From CAWBAT01 sp046331665 (GTDB lineage Bacteria; Acidobacteriota; Terriglobia; Versatilivoradales; Versatilivoraceae): DNA of 64,000 nucleotides. The notes below the pieces were generated by a model, which did no database searches, was not told where the DNA came from, and saw only the letters and a list, made by a program, of their open reading frames with translations. Below are positions 1 through 9,304 of the stretch, in pieces. Where the stretch lies: the NCBI GenBank assembly GCA_046331665.1, contig JAXLQK010000021.1, positions 58,633-122,632 of the forward strand, read 5' to 3'. Made by a program: the position numbers and the translations under genes. Positions within the stretch are counted from its first letter, which is position 1. Every line of letters starts with the position of its first letter.

Positions 1-70
1 GCCCAAGCCCGACTGAAAACATCGTTCCAAGCACGAATCCCAAATAGCGAACCATCATTGCTTTTTCCAT
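1..70 (-). CDS. N-terminal fragment of a membrane protein, possibly FtsX/MacB-type permease
   Basis: Only the first 23 codons are inside the window; the gene runs off the left edge. The start ATG (68-70 on the minus strand) has a good Shine-Dalgarno AAAGGAG 9 bases upstream. The peptide begins with Met-Glu-Lys and a hydrophobic stretch containing LGTMFSVG. That resembles a membrane segment of FtsX/MacB-type ABC permeases (GTLFSVGAMIG-like), but this is a guess from a few residues. Confidence 0.4.
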   Translation of the reverse strand, partial: MEKAMMVRYLGFVLGTMFSVGLG

Positions 71-324
71 GGTCGTCTCCTTTATCATCAGGCATCACCC
101 GTTGGGGCTGTCTTCGACTAAGAGCCGAACTCCGCCTCCAACAGTTCTTAGACTGATCTAGAAAGGGACGACACGTAAGTGGGACCCGGTGAATTGCACG
201 GTGTGACACCGTAGGGAGTTGCTTGAAACCACCTGGATTCCTGCGTTAAAGTGAGAGTCTCATGACAAGGGGAGTGCACGGAGCAATGAGGGCGATTCGA
301 GTGGCCATTTGAGGGAGTAGACAG

Positions 325-2154
325 ATGGAAAAGCGGTTTACAGGGAACGCAGATTCACCCGTCAATAGTGAATCCATTCAAAAACTGCTCAGAAAAATCA
401 TGGCCAGCGCTGGGTTCATTCGCTCGGACCGAATGAGCCGCTTTCTCAAATTCATTGTTGAGCAAACGTTGCAAGGCCACGGAGATCGGTTGAAGGAATA
501 CTTGATTGGGGTGGAAGTCTTTGATCGAGGAGAATCCTTCGATCCCAGAACTGACCCGGTCGTGCGCGGGGAAGCTCGCCGCCTTCGTCTAAAACTAAAA
601 GAATACTACGACGTCGAGGGAGGGAACGATCCGATTCGGTTCCATCTTCCCAAGGGGAGCTATGTTCCCAGTTTCGAATCCTTAATTTCACCCTTCTCCC
701 AATCGTCGATAACGAATGCCCCCTCTGAAACTCTGAAGCCTCGGGTTAAGGCAATTGCCGTATTACCCTTCGTCAACCTTAGCTCTGACCCCGAAAATGA
801 ATATTTTAGCGACGGATTAACGGAGGAAATCATTCACGCTCTGGGTAAAATCGAGGGGATGAGCGTGGTGGCTCGCACCTCCGTTTTTCAATTTAAGGGG
901 AAGGCTTATGACGTCAGAATACTGGGAGAACAGTTGAATGTCCAAACCGTCCTGGAGGGAAGCGTTCGAAAAGCCGGCGACCGTTTTCGTGTCACGGCTC
1001 AACTCATCAATTGCTCCGACGGATACCATCTATTGTCGGAAACATTTGAACGTGAAATGAAAGACGTTTTTGCGATCCAGGATGAGATCTCCCGTGCCAT
1101 TGTGAAAACCTTGAGACAAATTTACCAGCCAGGAAATTCTCCATTCTCTCGATCTGGCACGAATTTGGATGCCTACCAACTTTATCTCAAAGGCCGCTTC
1201 TATTGCCGAAAGCGTACGGAAGAAGGGATCAAGAGATCCATCGAATTTTTTCATCAAGCCACCGAGGTGGATCCCGAGTATGCCGCGGCTTATGGTGGAC
1301 TGGCTGAGGCGTTCAGCTTGTTTGCTCATAAGGGGCTGCAACGTTCCCACGACATCATGCCCAAGGTCAAATCGGCAGCCTTGAAAGCCCTTGAACTCGA
1401 CCCTCAAGTACCGGAAGCCCATATGGCTTTGGGGTTTGTGAGATCCGTTTACGATTGGGAGTGGGAATCGGCGGAACGTCATTATATACAGGCACTGGAA
1501 TATTCTTCTTACGGCAATGTGGAAGCACAGCATTGGTATGCGACCGACTACCTGGCACCATTAGGCCGTTTGGATGAGGCGCTACAGCATATCCAACATG
1601 CCTTATTTGTCGACCCGCTCTCTCACTTGATCAATTCCAGCCTCGGTTTTGTTTTGATTTCCAGACGTGAGTATGAACAAGCCATCGAACAATTTCAGAA
1701 AGGGCTTTACCTCGACCCCCATTTCTATCACTTTTACACGGGGTTGGGACGGTCTCACATGCAGCTGGGGATGTTCGACGATGCTTTAAGATTCTTTCAT
1801 AAGGCCAGGGAACTTTCTGGAGACCTCCCTTATGTGATTGGGCTTTTGGCTCATTGTTATGCGGTAATGGGAGAGGTCGAGAAAGCGGAAAGCCTCAAAG
1901 TGACATTGCTCAACCTTTCGCAGGAACGCCACGTACCCTCCATGACGTTTGCTCTGCTGTATAGCGCCCTCCATAAGCCGGATGAGGCCTTTCGGTGGCT
2001 TGAAAAAGCCTTTGCAGAACGCGAATGTCCCTTGGCTTACCTGAATGTCTATCCGACGTACGAGAGCTTACGTACAGATGAACGTGTGCAGGAATTGATT
2101 CGGAAACTTGGCGTGGCTCCTGCCGCACGAGTCGATAAACCCATGAAAGCTTGA
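325..2154 (+). CDS. TolB-like/TPR protein with acidobacterial N-terminal domain
   Basis: Large soluble protein of 609 residues. Residues 15-115 match the N-domain often fused to TolB-like and TPR segments in Acidobacteriota (motifs SRFLKFIVEQTL, FDPRTDPVVRGEARRLR). Residues 142-265 are the TolB/FlgO-like domain, starting AIAVLPFVNLSSDPENEYFS, also found after adenylate-cyclase or winged-helix domains. Residues 285-600 are TPR repeats. No membrane segment or catalytic motif is visible, so a scaffolding or regulatory role is inferred. Start chosen because GAGGGAG sits 7-8 bases upstream. The partial gene at 1-70 is divergent, so 71-324 should carry both promoters. Confidence 0.8.
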   Translation: MEKRFTGNADSPVNSESIQKLLRKIMASAGFIRSDRMSRFLKFIVEQTLQGHGDRLKEYLIGVEVFDRGESFDPRTDPVVRGEARRLRLKLKEYYDVEGGNDPIRFHLPKGSYVPSFESLISPFSQSSITNAPSETLKPRVKAIAVLPFVNLSSDPENEYFSDGLTEEIIHALGKIEGMSVVARTSVFQFKGKAYDVRILGEQLNVQTVLEGSVRKAGDRFRVTAQLINCSDGYHLLSETFEREMKDVFAIQDEISRAIVKTLRQIYQPGNSPFSRSGTNLDAYQLYLKGRFYCRKRTEEGIKRSIEFFHQATEVDPEYAAAYGGLAEAFSLFAHKGLQRSHDIMPKVKSAALKALELDPQVPEAHMALGFVRSVYDWEWESAERHYIQALEYSSYGNVEAQHWYATDYLAPLGRLDEALQHIQHALFVDPLSHLINSSLGFVLISRREYEQAIEQFQKGLYLDPHFYHFYTGLGRSHMQLGMFDDALRFFHKARELSGDLPYVIGLLAHCYAVMGEVEKAESLKVTLLNLSQERHVPSMTFALLYSALHKPDEAFRWLEKAFAERECPLAYLNVYPTYESLRTDERVQELIRKLGVAPAARVDKPMKA

Positions 2155-2196
2155 ATGCCTTAAGGCCCATATTCTTCGATTGGAATGAATCGTCCT

Positions 2197-3390
2197 ATGG
2201 AAATTATCGTTCAGAAGTACGGGGGGAGTTCCGTTGCTGACGTTCCACGACTTGAGCAAGTCGCTGACCGGATTGTGAAGACCGCTCAGGAGGGCAAGCG
2301 TGTGTGCGTGGTTGTCTCAGCCATGGGTCGAACCACCGATGATTTGATAAGGCTCGCCCGCCAGGTTACCGACGCCCCTCCGCGCCGGGAACTCGACATG
2401 CTTCTCTCCACTGGTGAAAGAATTTCCATGGCTCTGCTGGCCATGGCCATTCAAAAGCGCGGCTACGAAGCCATTTCTTTCACTGGTTCTCAGTCGGGGA
2501 TCATTACCAATGACCGTCATTCCGGCGCCCGGATCATCGAAGTTCGTCCTATCCGGATTCAAGACGAATTAGAACAAAACAAGATCGTCATTGTAGCCGG
2601 TTTCCAGGGTATGTCTTATAAACGAGAGATTACAACATTGGGTCGCGGCGGATCAGATACAACGGCGGTGGCATTGGCTGCTGCCTTGGGCGCTTCCCAT
2701 TGTGAAATTTGCTCTGACGTGGATGGCATCTTCACCGCCGATCCTCATCTTGTACAAACCGCCCGCCGGCTGGAATCGATCTCTTATGACGAAATGCAGG
2801 AGCTGGCCGAACACGGTGCCAAGGTCTTAAACGCTCAGGCTGTCGAGTGGGCCCGCAAAGCAGGCATTCAAATCCATGCACGGGGGACTCATCTCCAGGG
2901 AAACGGGACCTATGTTAGTGCCAGCACCAGCGGTGCAAACGCCTGTGGTGTGGCAGTCGCCAAAAATCTGGTTCGACTACGGCTAAGTGAGTCGGCAGCC
3001 TCCCTCGGACAAACCTTGGCGGAATCCGGGGTCTCCCTATGGAGGCTGGTCGATGATCACAAGGGGGCCGTCGCCGTTTTTAGCCTTGATGATCTTCCGG
3101 ATTGGCCTGCCCTGCGTCAGGCGTTGCTCTGCCGGTTTGGGACGGAGATACAAATTGAAGAAGAGCTCAGTGCCGTATCCATCGTAGGCACAGGCCTCGG
3201 ACCTGCCACAGAAATTGACCGCGCTTTATCCATGGCGAGAGGAAGCAACATCAAAATTCTTGGAGTGGACACCTCTCCTTTGCGACTGACTCTTTTTACT
3301 CTGCAGGGAGAATCCTCCAGACTCGCCCAAATTTTTCATCAGGCCTTTATTGACCCTCCTGGTATTGGGCCGAATACTCTGGGTGAATAG
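2197..3390 (+). CDS. lysC: aspartate kinase
   Basis: Phosphorylates L-aspartate, the first step toward lysine, threonine and methionine; cytoplasmic. The N-terminus carries the kinase signature VQKYGGSSVAD, followed by LLSTGERISMALLA and LGRGGSDTTAVALAAALGA, then the aspartate-binding region CSDVDGIFTADP. The C-terminal third holds two ACT-type regulatory halves (VRLRLSESAAS..., LSAVSIVGTGLG...), although the first is divergent. The 397-residue length fits single-chain aspartokinases. The ATG at 2197 puts the protein directly at MEIIVQKYGG. An in-frame ATG at 2185 adds only MNRP and has its SD-like GGA touching the start codon. It stands alone, without threonine or lysine genes nearby. Confidence 0.93.
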   Translation: MEIIVQKYGGSSVADVPRLEQVADRIVKTAQEGKRVCVVVSAMGRTTDDLIRLARQVTDAPPRRELDMLLSTGERISMALLAMAIQKRGYEAISFTGSQSGIITNDRHSGARIIEVRPIRIQDELEQNKIVIVAGFQGMSYKREITTLGRGGSDTTAVALAAALGASHCEICSDVDGIFTADPHLVQTARRLESISYDEMQELAEHGAKVLNAQAVEWARKAGIQIHARGTHLQGNGTYVSASTSGANACGVAVAKNLVRLRLSESAASLGQTLAESGVSLWRLVDDHKGAVAVFSLDDLPDWPALRQALLCRFGTEIQIEEELSAVSIVGTGLGPATEIDRALSMARGSNIKILGVDTSPLRLTLFTLQGESSRLAQIFHQAFIDPPGIGPNTLGE

Positions 3391-3688
3391 AAGAGCAATT
3401 CCGACTCTTAGAGTTGCATCCGGAAACAAAGAGTACTTCCCTGAAAGAAGTGAAATTCAGAAGTGCACCATTCTGCCAGCGAATAGCCCCGATTGGGCAA
3501 AGGTTCGCGCACTGGCTCATTTCGCCCAATCGCCAACCAATGTTTCGTTCAGTCACTTTGACGTAGCCGGGGTGCATCCCGCTAGTACTTGATTCTCAAA
3601 GACTTTCTCCTTTCCTTGGAAAACATTTCATGGTGCATTGATTGCATCAATGCAGTGAGGCGAGGGCCTTTAGAGGAGGTACACTACC
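3391..3688 (+). other. intergenic region with a weak hairpin
   Basis: No convincing gene. An 8-bp inverted repeat, GATTGGGC (3491-3498) with GCCCAATC (3524-3531), lies about 100 bases after the aspartate kinase stop. It could be a weak transcription end, but no T-run follows, so it is not called a terminator. Confidence 0.3.
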
Positions 3689-3883
3689 GTGATTCACAAA
3701 TCTTATTTCTATGTAACGGGCCTGATTTTCCTGGTGTTTGCCCTAGCGCATCTCTTTCGCCTGGTTCTGGGGTTGCCGGTCCAGATCAATGCCTGGTCGG
3801 TCCCAGTCTGGGTTTCCGGAATTGCTTTTGGAGGGGGAGTCATTTTGGCCATTTGGGGATTTCAGTTGTCTAAGTCAAGGTAG
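3689..3883 (+). CDS. small two-helix membrane protein, unknown
   Basis: Protein of 64 residues with a GTG start at 3689. A strong Shine-Dalgarno AGGAGGT (3674-3680) lies 8 bases upstream and decides the start. Two hydrophobic segments, about residues 6-27 and 40-58, with a short polar link and a basic C-terminus (SKSR), suggest a hairpin in the inner membrane. No family recognised. The clear ribosome-binding site and membrane-like composition are the reasons to treat it as real. Confidence 0.65.
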   Translation: MIHKSYFYVTGLIFLVFALAHLFRLVLGLPVQINAWSVPVWVSGIAFGGGVILAIWGFQLSKSR

Positions 3884-3990
3884 AGTGGGATTCTATTGCA
3901 AAACCGACTTCGCTAGACGAGGACTATCCGATGCCTGAGTCGATCTGACTGTTCGTTGGCAAAGGCTTCATCGCCGGAGACAATAAAATT

Positions 3991-4921
3991 ATGTTCCAAC
4001 TGAAAAAGATTCTCTTGCCCGTGGATTTTTCAAATCGTTGCTTGGAAGCTGTCCGGTATGCCTTGCCCTCTTTGGCAAAACATTTTCAAAGTGAGATTTT
4101 CGTTTGTCATGTACTGCCGCCTTATCTGGATTTTGGCTCGCCCGAATTGGGGGTCAATTTGTCCGGGGAATTTGCGGCGGAGAGGCGAAAGGAGGGAAAG
4201 GCACAGCTGGAAAATTTCCTGGCCGGGGTTGAATTGCAGCCCGTTCCGAGTGACACGGTATTGCGGGGAGGGAGATCCGGCGCGAATGGATTCTGGAAGA
4301 AGCACAGTCACTCAACTGTGACTTAATCCTTATGCCGACCTGCTGGTATGGTCCATTTCGCAGACACTCTTCTGTTCGGTGACCTCAAAGGTCTTGCATG
4401 ATGCTGAGTGCCCCGTCTGGACTGGGACACTTTCAGTCCGAGTCTCCACCGGTCCTATCGCCTCCGTCATACCTTCAGGCGGTGATTGACCCCTTGGGCC
4501 GCACAGTGCTCAAACTCTGACGGGCGTCCCAGTTAGCTGCAGAAATGAAAGCCAAGCTGACTCTGATCCACGTGATTGTGGGCTTAATCCCAAGACCGAA
4601 GATTGTTTACTGTTCCCGGAATGGAGAAAATACCTGATCGATCGAGCTCGTGCGGATCTGAGCGTACCCAGCGCCAGACGGCGGGAACCGCGAGCGGAAA
4701 TCGAAATGGGCGATATCGCCCAAGCGGTATGCGCGGCTGCGGAATTGAATCAGGTGACCTTCATCGTCGTGGGTCGGGGTGCCATCAGCAGTGCTTTGGG
4801 ACGATTTCGAACGCACACCTATACCATCATTCGAGAATCCCCCTCGCTCCAGTTGCTGCGTGTAGTCCGGAATCGCCAGATGCCGGGCAGTGGTCCGTGT
4901 CTTCTTGGACGACTCCGATGA
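3991..4921 (+). pseudogene. tandem universal stress protein, broken by several frameshifts
   Basis: The first ~85 residues read well as a UspA domain (KKILLPVDFSNRCLEAVRYA, then IFVCHVLPPY). After about 4265 the same protein continues only by changing frame: ILEEAQSLNCDLILMPT near 4290-4335, then SVTSKVLHDAECPVWTGT near 4378-4432. A second Usp domain follows (SQLAAEMKAKLTLIHVI near 4532-4580; GDIAQAVCAAAELNQ and FIVVGRG near 4708-4780, ending in SLQLLRV). The intact ancestor would be a two-domain Usp of about 300 residues. At least three or four indels are needed. Either a decayed gene or a patch of indel errors. Confidence 0.75.
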
Positions 4922-5414
4922 CTTTGTTTGGAGGAAAGAGAGTCAGCATCCTCAAACTAGTGAATGATTGGGACTAAACAGGCTAGAAAGCCCCGGTGAC
5001 ATCGCATCCTCCATTTTCCCCCAATACACCAAGCGAAGATTCCATCGTTTATTCCCTGAAGTTCAGGGATTGCTTTGATCAATGAGACGCTCTTCCTTAT
5101 GAATCGACCTTTCTGTCACCACGAGAGACAACTCGGAAAACCTCGCGAGCTTGAGGAGCTCGGGTGCTCCTTCCCATTGCAGTCTTTCCAAAGTTCAAGC
5201 CAGAGCCTGGAATCCGCCTGCGACCGAATGTTCAAGTACAACTAAAATTTGCATTTTATTCGCATGAATAATTTGCCTCCAATAAACCATGCAGAAATCG
5301 TAATGAGAATCATCCCGAGGTTGTTCAGGGTTTCTGCTAGAATTGGGGAGACCTTGACTATCAATTTGCCCAAATAGTATCAGTGAGCACCATTACTAGT
5401 GAGGACAGATCATC
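4922..5414. other. intergenic region, no recognisable gene
   Basis: About 490 bases between two frameshifted genes. It is AT-rich in the middle (around 5240-5300). I see no open frame with a ribosome-binding site, no RNA gene and no strong hairpin. Confidence 0.5.
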
Positions 5415-6659
5415 ATGAGACCGAAGACACTTCACGAATCCCGTTTTTCCTGATCCCGAGCATGATCCTGTTAGCATTATCTCTCTGCTAAGATGAGACG
5501 GAGCTCAAGCGTTACCAAAACCGTTGCCAACGACCAAGTTGCAGAATTGAATCATTTGAAACCCAGGGAGCCGTTGTCGAGGTTACAGATTACATTCGGG
5601 AAGTATCAAGAGCCTTTCCCAGCCTCCTCATGCCGATGGGAACCCCAAGGGCTTAAGGACAGTAACTGGAAGGATTTCCGTTTGCTTGTTTTCGCTCATG
5701 AAGGAAGCTATTGTCCCTGGTTTGAATTTCCGTCCGGCGCAGGTTTCTGCTACCAGTTTTTCGAAGGAAACGAGGGTTGGGCTGAGCTATTCAACGACTG
5801 GGGACGAAAAGACAGAAACAGTTTTGTCGATATCCTGGAATCCGGCCCGTCTCGTGTTTGGCTGCGTTGGACCTATTTTGGCGTCAACATGAAGAACGGG
5901 GAACCTGCATACCGCGGGACTGAAGATTTCTGGGCGTATCCAAACGGATTGATTCTGCGCCGACAAACTTACGAATCACTCATCCCCTTGAAAACAAGGG
6001 TTACGCCCGCGAGCCGATCGAGATGATTTGGTATGTGTCCGGTTGGCAAGATGTGGAGCGAAGTCCTGGTCAAAGATGACAAGACCGGGGAGAGTCATGC
6101 TTTAGCGGTGCTCGATCCGTTTTCTGAGAATCGCTATGACGTTTATTGGAAACCGGCTCCGGAACCTGCTCATGTATGGAAATCGATTCCTCGCCACGCA
6201 GGAGCCGAATGGAAATTACTGGATGACTCGGCTGGAGTCGTTCTGACGGTTCCCATGCGAGATGGAGCCCCCTTTTGCGTTTTTGGGGATGCTTCCGGAT
6301 TTCGGCATGATTTCACTCGCATTAAGGAACACAGTTTTCGCGAAACCGGCGGCTGGGGCTGGGTTTCAAAATCGTGGGATCATTGGCCCATCGGATGGCT
6401 GAACAGTCAGGCCCACGAAGTTGATAGGGAATCGCTGAAGATTTATCCCAACCATTTCTCCCCTGCTGGAATGGATTTTTGGGACCTCCCCAATGAGCAA
6501 TCAGCTCGAAGGGTGTTCTACTCATTGATAGGCATCGGCGGAAGCAACTTGGAGGCGCTACGGAAGGTCGCTAAACGATGGCTGGATTTGGGCGAGGTGG
6601 GCATCAGCGACCCAAACACTGTGGCCGCTTTCCCTGTTTCCTATCAAGGCTCACACTAG
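5415..6659 (+). pseudogene. unknown secreted protein gene broken by frameshifts
   Basis: One protein appears spread over several frames. An ATG at 5415 with GAGGA upstream runs into a hydrophobic signal-like stretch (FLIPSMILLALSLC) only after a frame change near 5450. The main body (about 5640-5985) reads ...FRLLVFAHEGSYCPWFEFP... and ...YRGTEDFWAYPNGLILRRQT.... A short piece, ENKGYAREPIEMI (about 5988-6026), is in another frame. The C-terminal 208 residues (6033-6659) start MCPVGKMWSEVL and contain GGWGWVSKSWDHWPIGWL. All parts are rich in Trp and Gly and join colinearly, so this is one gene with three or more indels. Family not recognised; the C-terminal half alone could still be translated. 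Confidence 0.65.
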
Positions 6660-6749
6660 AAAATTCTGATTTCTGGGCGGAGGGGACACGGAAACCGAGA
6701 AAAAGCCTGTTTCAAAGTTTTCTGGAAATGGGCGTTCTTTACTGAGGGA

Positions 6750-7361
6750 TTAATTGGACATCTTCGCGGATTGAGTTTGTTGAGGTCGGTTGACCCTTAA
6801 TCGCGTGAGAGCCTGACGGGCAAGATTTGCTCCCTCGGAGTAAGGATTCACTTTAACCGCACGGTTCCAGTATTCCTCCGCGAGAACTTCGTTGTCCTGG
6901 TTCCCATAGATGGCTCCCAGATTATATAGAGCGTCTGTATTTTGCGGATCGTTTTCCAAGACCCCGTTCGTTTCCTTCACTGCTCCTGGAACATCACCAA
7001 GATCATAGAGCGCCCTTCCAAGCTCAAGTCGTGCTTGGGTATTCTTGGGCTCACGGGTCAGGATTTGGCGCAGAAGTTTGGCCGCCTCTTCCGGTTTCCT
7101 CATTTCCCGATAGAGTTGGGCCTGCCGGAATAGTATGGGAATGTGATCGGGCTTTTGTTGGAGCTGGGATTCCAAAACCTTTAACTCATGGACGGGAGCA
7201 TTGGCGCTGACAGCCGCTGTTTGGACCGGCAATGGGGCATGTTGAGTCGAATTTTCCTTCTTGGAACCTAACCTGGCTTTTCCAGGCAGCGTGGCATAAA
7301 TCACCCCCCCGGTTACAACGACAATTAAGGTGAGAATGGTCGCATGCCGCGCGCGGGTCAT
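6750..7361 (-). CDS. membrane-anchored TPR protein, last gene of the cytochrome operon
   Basis: Protein of 203 residues: one N-terminal transmembrane segment (about residues 7-24), a linker, then three or four TPR repeats from about residue 55 (ARLELGRALYDLGDVPGAVK, DALYNLGAIYGNQDNEVLAE). The layout recalls the periplasmic TPR part of CcmI/CcmH-type cytochrome c assembly proteins, which hold apocytochrome, but no specific CcmI signature is seen. The start ATG overlaps the upstream stop in an ATGA, so translation is probably coupled. Its place in an operon coding for 63 c-type heme sites suggests help in assembling or docking those cytochromes (inference). Confidence 0.75.
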   Translation of the reverse strand: MTRARHATILTLIVVVTGGVIYATLPGKARLGSKKENSTQHAPLPVQTAAVSANAPVHELKVLESQLQQKPDHIPILFRQAQLYREMRKPEEAAKLLRQILTREPKNTQARLELGRALYDLGDVPGAVKETNGVLENDPQNTDALYNLGAIYGNQDNEVLAEEYWNRAVKVNPYSEGANLARQALTRLRVNRPQQTQSAKMSN

Positions 7362-7489
7362 CGTGCTCCCTCGATGATCGATAGAATCGCCATCTCACAC
7401 TCGGGAGATTTCGGCATGCGCAGTTCTGCGCCATCTGACGATTCAAGAATTTCCGTTTCAATCATGAATTCGATCCGATTCTCAGTCAT
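7358..7489 (-). CDS. 43-residue protein in the cytochrome operon, unknown
   Basis: Small acidic protein starting MTENRIEFMIETEI, with a single Cys in the segment KSPECEMAILS. ATG at 7489 lies 10 bases after the stop of the b-cytochrome-like gene, and its TGA overlaps the ATG of the TPR gene (ATGA). This tight packing on both sides is the main evidence that it is translated. A longer in-frame version starting at 7555 would overlap the upstream gene and is less likely. No family recognised and no membrane segment; probably a small cytoplasmic accessory protein. Confidence 0.55.
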   Translation of the reverse strand: MTENRIEFMIETEILESSDGAELRMPKSPECEMAILSIIEGAR

Positions 7490-7499
7490 TGTGTTCCGC

Positions 7500-8453
7500 T
7501 CAAAAATACCCCAGCCAAAGTGCCACGCCAATGTGAACCAATACCAACAACGCAAAAGAATAACTAAAAGGCCGGTGCACGATGTGCCACCAATGGAAGA
7601 GTTGGTGAATCCGATCCAGAAAGAGGATCCTCGCCAGCATCAAGGATTGGCGCTTGGCTGTAGAGACGATCGTCTCCAGAACCTCATCTTTGGTTGGACA
7701 AAGCCCTCCCAAGGTGATGAGTTTTGCCGTCCAGGATATCGATTGGCGGCGGACACGAGCCACCAGGAAAGGCCGGGAAACATCCAACCAAAACAACGTC
7801 AACAAGGCGTGCCCCAAGGACATCCGTCGGGCTTCCCCCGCCGACGGGACTTTAAACAACGGTTCCAGCTCGCGACCGGAAACAAGTGCCTGGTGGCCCA
7901 ATTGTCGCGACTGCAGTGCAATGATTTCTTGCATCTCTTTGAGCGACATTTCCAGCGAACTGATGCTTCTTGGTACGAGGGCATAAAGATAGCGCCCCAC
8001 GATGCCGCTGATCATCACTGCCATCATGATCCAGTATGCAACCCCTGCCAACCCTTGGAATTTAAAGGAAGAGTGGAAGGTGATGATGACAGGCGCCATT
8101 GTTCCAAATAGCACATGAAAATCAAGCCAATGTTTTGTCTTACCGATTCTCGCCAGCCAAGACCAGCGTTTCCGTATAAGATACAAATAGAGAAAACAAA
8201 AAAGCAGCAGGCCCAAAATTCCGAGGCGCAGCCCGATCAATCCGCTTGGTTTCAGAGATGCATGTTCGGGGGAAAAAATCCTCTTCGCCAGCGGCAATCG
8301 ATAATAGGCATATCCGTGGATGGCCAAGCCTACGACCAGAATCCCGGCGGCCAACCAGGCGAGCCCAAGACAAATCTTATGACGTTGATTGGGCTCCCAT
8401 AAAGATGCCCCCAGCAGACGCACAGGTTCAGTTACGGTCATCGGCTCTTTCAT
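7500..8453 (-). CDS. polytopic membrane protein, probable b-type cytochrome
   Basis: Protein of 317 residues with about five transmembrane helices (roughly 28-50, 72-93, 108-128, 138-160, 293-315). Histidines occur in pairs suited to heme b: H108 and H113 with H127 in helix 3, and H283, H287, H290, H293 with H307 at the C-terminus. The C-terminal block HWWHIVHRPFSYSF resembles ferric-reductase or cytochrome b561-like membrane domains. Inferred role: inner-membrane electron transfer between the quinone pool and the periplasmic multiheme proteins coded upstream. Start ATG at 8453 overlaps the previous stop (ATGA). A heme role is inferred from His placement only; no exact family is claimed. Confidence 0.7.
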   Translation of the reverse strand: MKEPMTVTEPVRLLGASLWEPNQRHKICLGLAWLAAGILVVGLAIHGYAYYRLPLAKRIFSPEHASLKPSGLIGLRLGILGLLLFCFLYLYLIRKRWSWLARIGKTKHWLDFHVLFGTMAPVIITFHSSFKFQGLAGVAYWIMMAVMISGIVGRYLYALVPRSISSLEMSLKEMQEIIALQSRQLGHQALVSGRELEPLFKVPSAGEARRMSLGHALLTLFWLDVSRPFLVARVRRQSISWTAKLITLGGLCPTKDEVLETIVSTAKRQSLMLARILFLDRIHQLFHWWHIVHRPFSYSFALLVLVHIGVALWLGYF

Positions 8454-9277
8454 TGCGGATCCTCAGTCTTCGTACTTGTCGAGACCGAAAAGAGACGGTA
8501 ATTCGAAAATTGATGGGTATTTTTCCAGTGTTGCTTCAGTGATTCGGCCTCGATCATGGCAACCGAGGGCAGCCACTGGGTTTCTCCAGCCCCGACAAAA
8601 GTCACTGGTTGGTAGAGGACCTCACTGCTCAGGCTTTTCAAACCGATATCTTCCAAACTGGTTTTCAGCGAAGCATTCATGCGTGCCACCGTCCCTGTGC
8701 GGGGTTCCACCCAAGCTTGTCCTTGCCACTCCAAGGGGTATTCTCTGCCTCTCAGCTGGAGTGCGGAGGGAGAGCGCCTCCCCCGGATATGCTGGAAACG
8801 GACCTCTTGCAGTTTTTTCCCTTCCCAATCCCGGACCTCCCCCAGTTCGAAGTCAAAACTGTTCCGATAGTAGGAATGGAAAACAAGGAGCAATACGGAA
8901 AATCCATTCGTTACCAATAAGGACCTTTCGGTTTTCTTCCCCTTAAGAGGCTTCCCCTGCTCTAGCCTCGACTCTTCGATACTGATCTCATCGTCTGTCG
9001 TCTGCAGGATAATTAATGTATCAAAACTAGTTCGGGCTTGAGTAATCACCTTCCCCCCTGGATTTATCCTGGCCTGAGTCACCACTTCGGTGCAGGTCAC
9101 TTCAGAGAACCGCTCCAATAGTTGATCGACACGTTTCCCGGTAAGTTCCAACACTGCATCCAAGGAGTTCTCGGAAGCGCTGACTTCAACGCATAGGGAT
9201 AGAAGCAGGAAGAGCAAGAGTGTCATGAGGGCTGGAAATCTGCTGCAAGCATTAAAGTGAGGTCGCATAGAAATCAT
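8450..9277 (-). CDS. secreted protein of the cytochrome operon, unknown
   Basis: Protein of 275 residues with a signal peptide (hydrophobic core about residues 17-32, cleavage likely near VSASEN). The mature part is mixed alpha/beta and begins with a helix-rich segment containing VDQLLERFSEVTCTE, followed by strands. This layout is frequent in acidobacterial secreted proteins with a LolA-like fold, but I do not recognise a defined family. There are two candidate starts, 9277 and an in-frame ATG at 9268 with better spacing to AGGATGA. It lies 27 bases after the barrel gene and overlaps the membrane cytochrome gene by 4 bases, so it is part of the operon. Confidence 0.65.
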   Translation of the reverse strand: MISMRPHFNACSRFPALMTLLLFLLLSLCVEVSASENSLDAVLELTGKRVDQLLERFSEVTCTEVVTQARINPGGKVITQARTSFDTLIILQTTDDEISIEESRLEQGKPLKGKKTERSLLVTNGFSVLLLVFHSYYRNSFDFELGEVRDWEGKKLQEVRFQHIRGRRSPSALQLRGREYPLEWQGQAWVEPRTGTVARMNASLKTSLEDIGLKSLSSEVLYQPVTFVGAGETQWLPSVAMIEAESLKQHWKNTHQFSNYRLFSVSTSTKTEDPQ

Positions 9278-9304
9278 CCTGAATTGCCTATGGGGTTCCG
9301 TGCC

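Noticed and set aside
3350..3592. 80-codon plus-strand and 76-codon minus-strand frames after lysC
   Set aside because: Overlap the aspartate kinase end, with no ribosome-binding site or recognisable composition.
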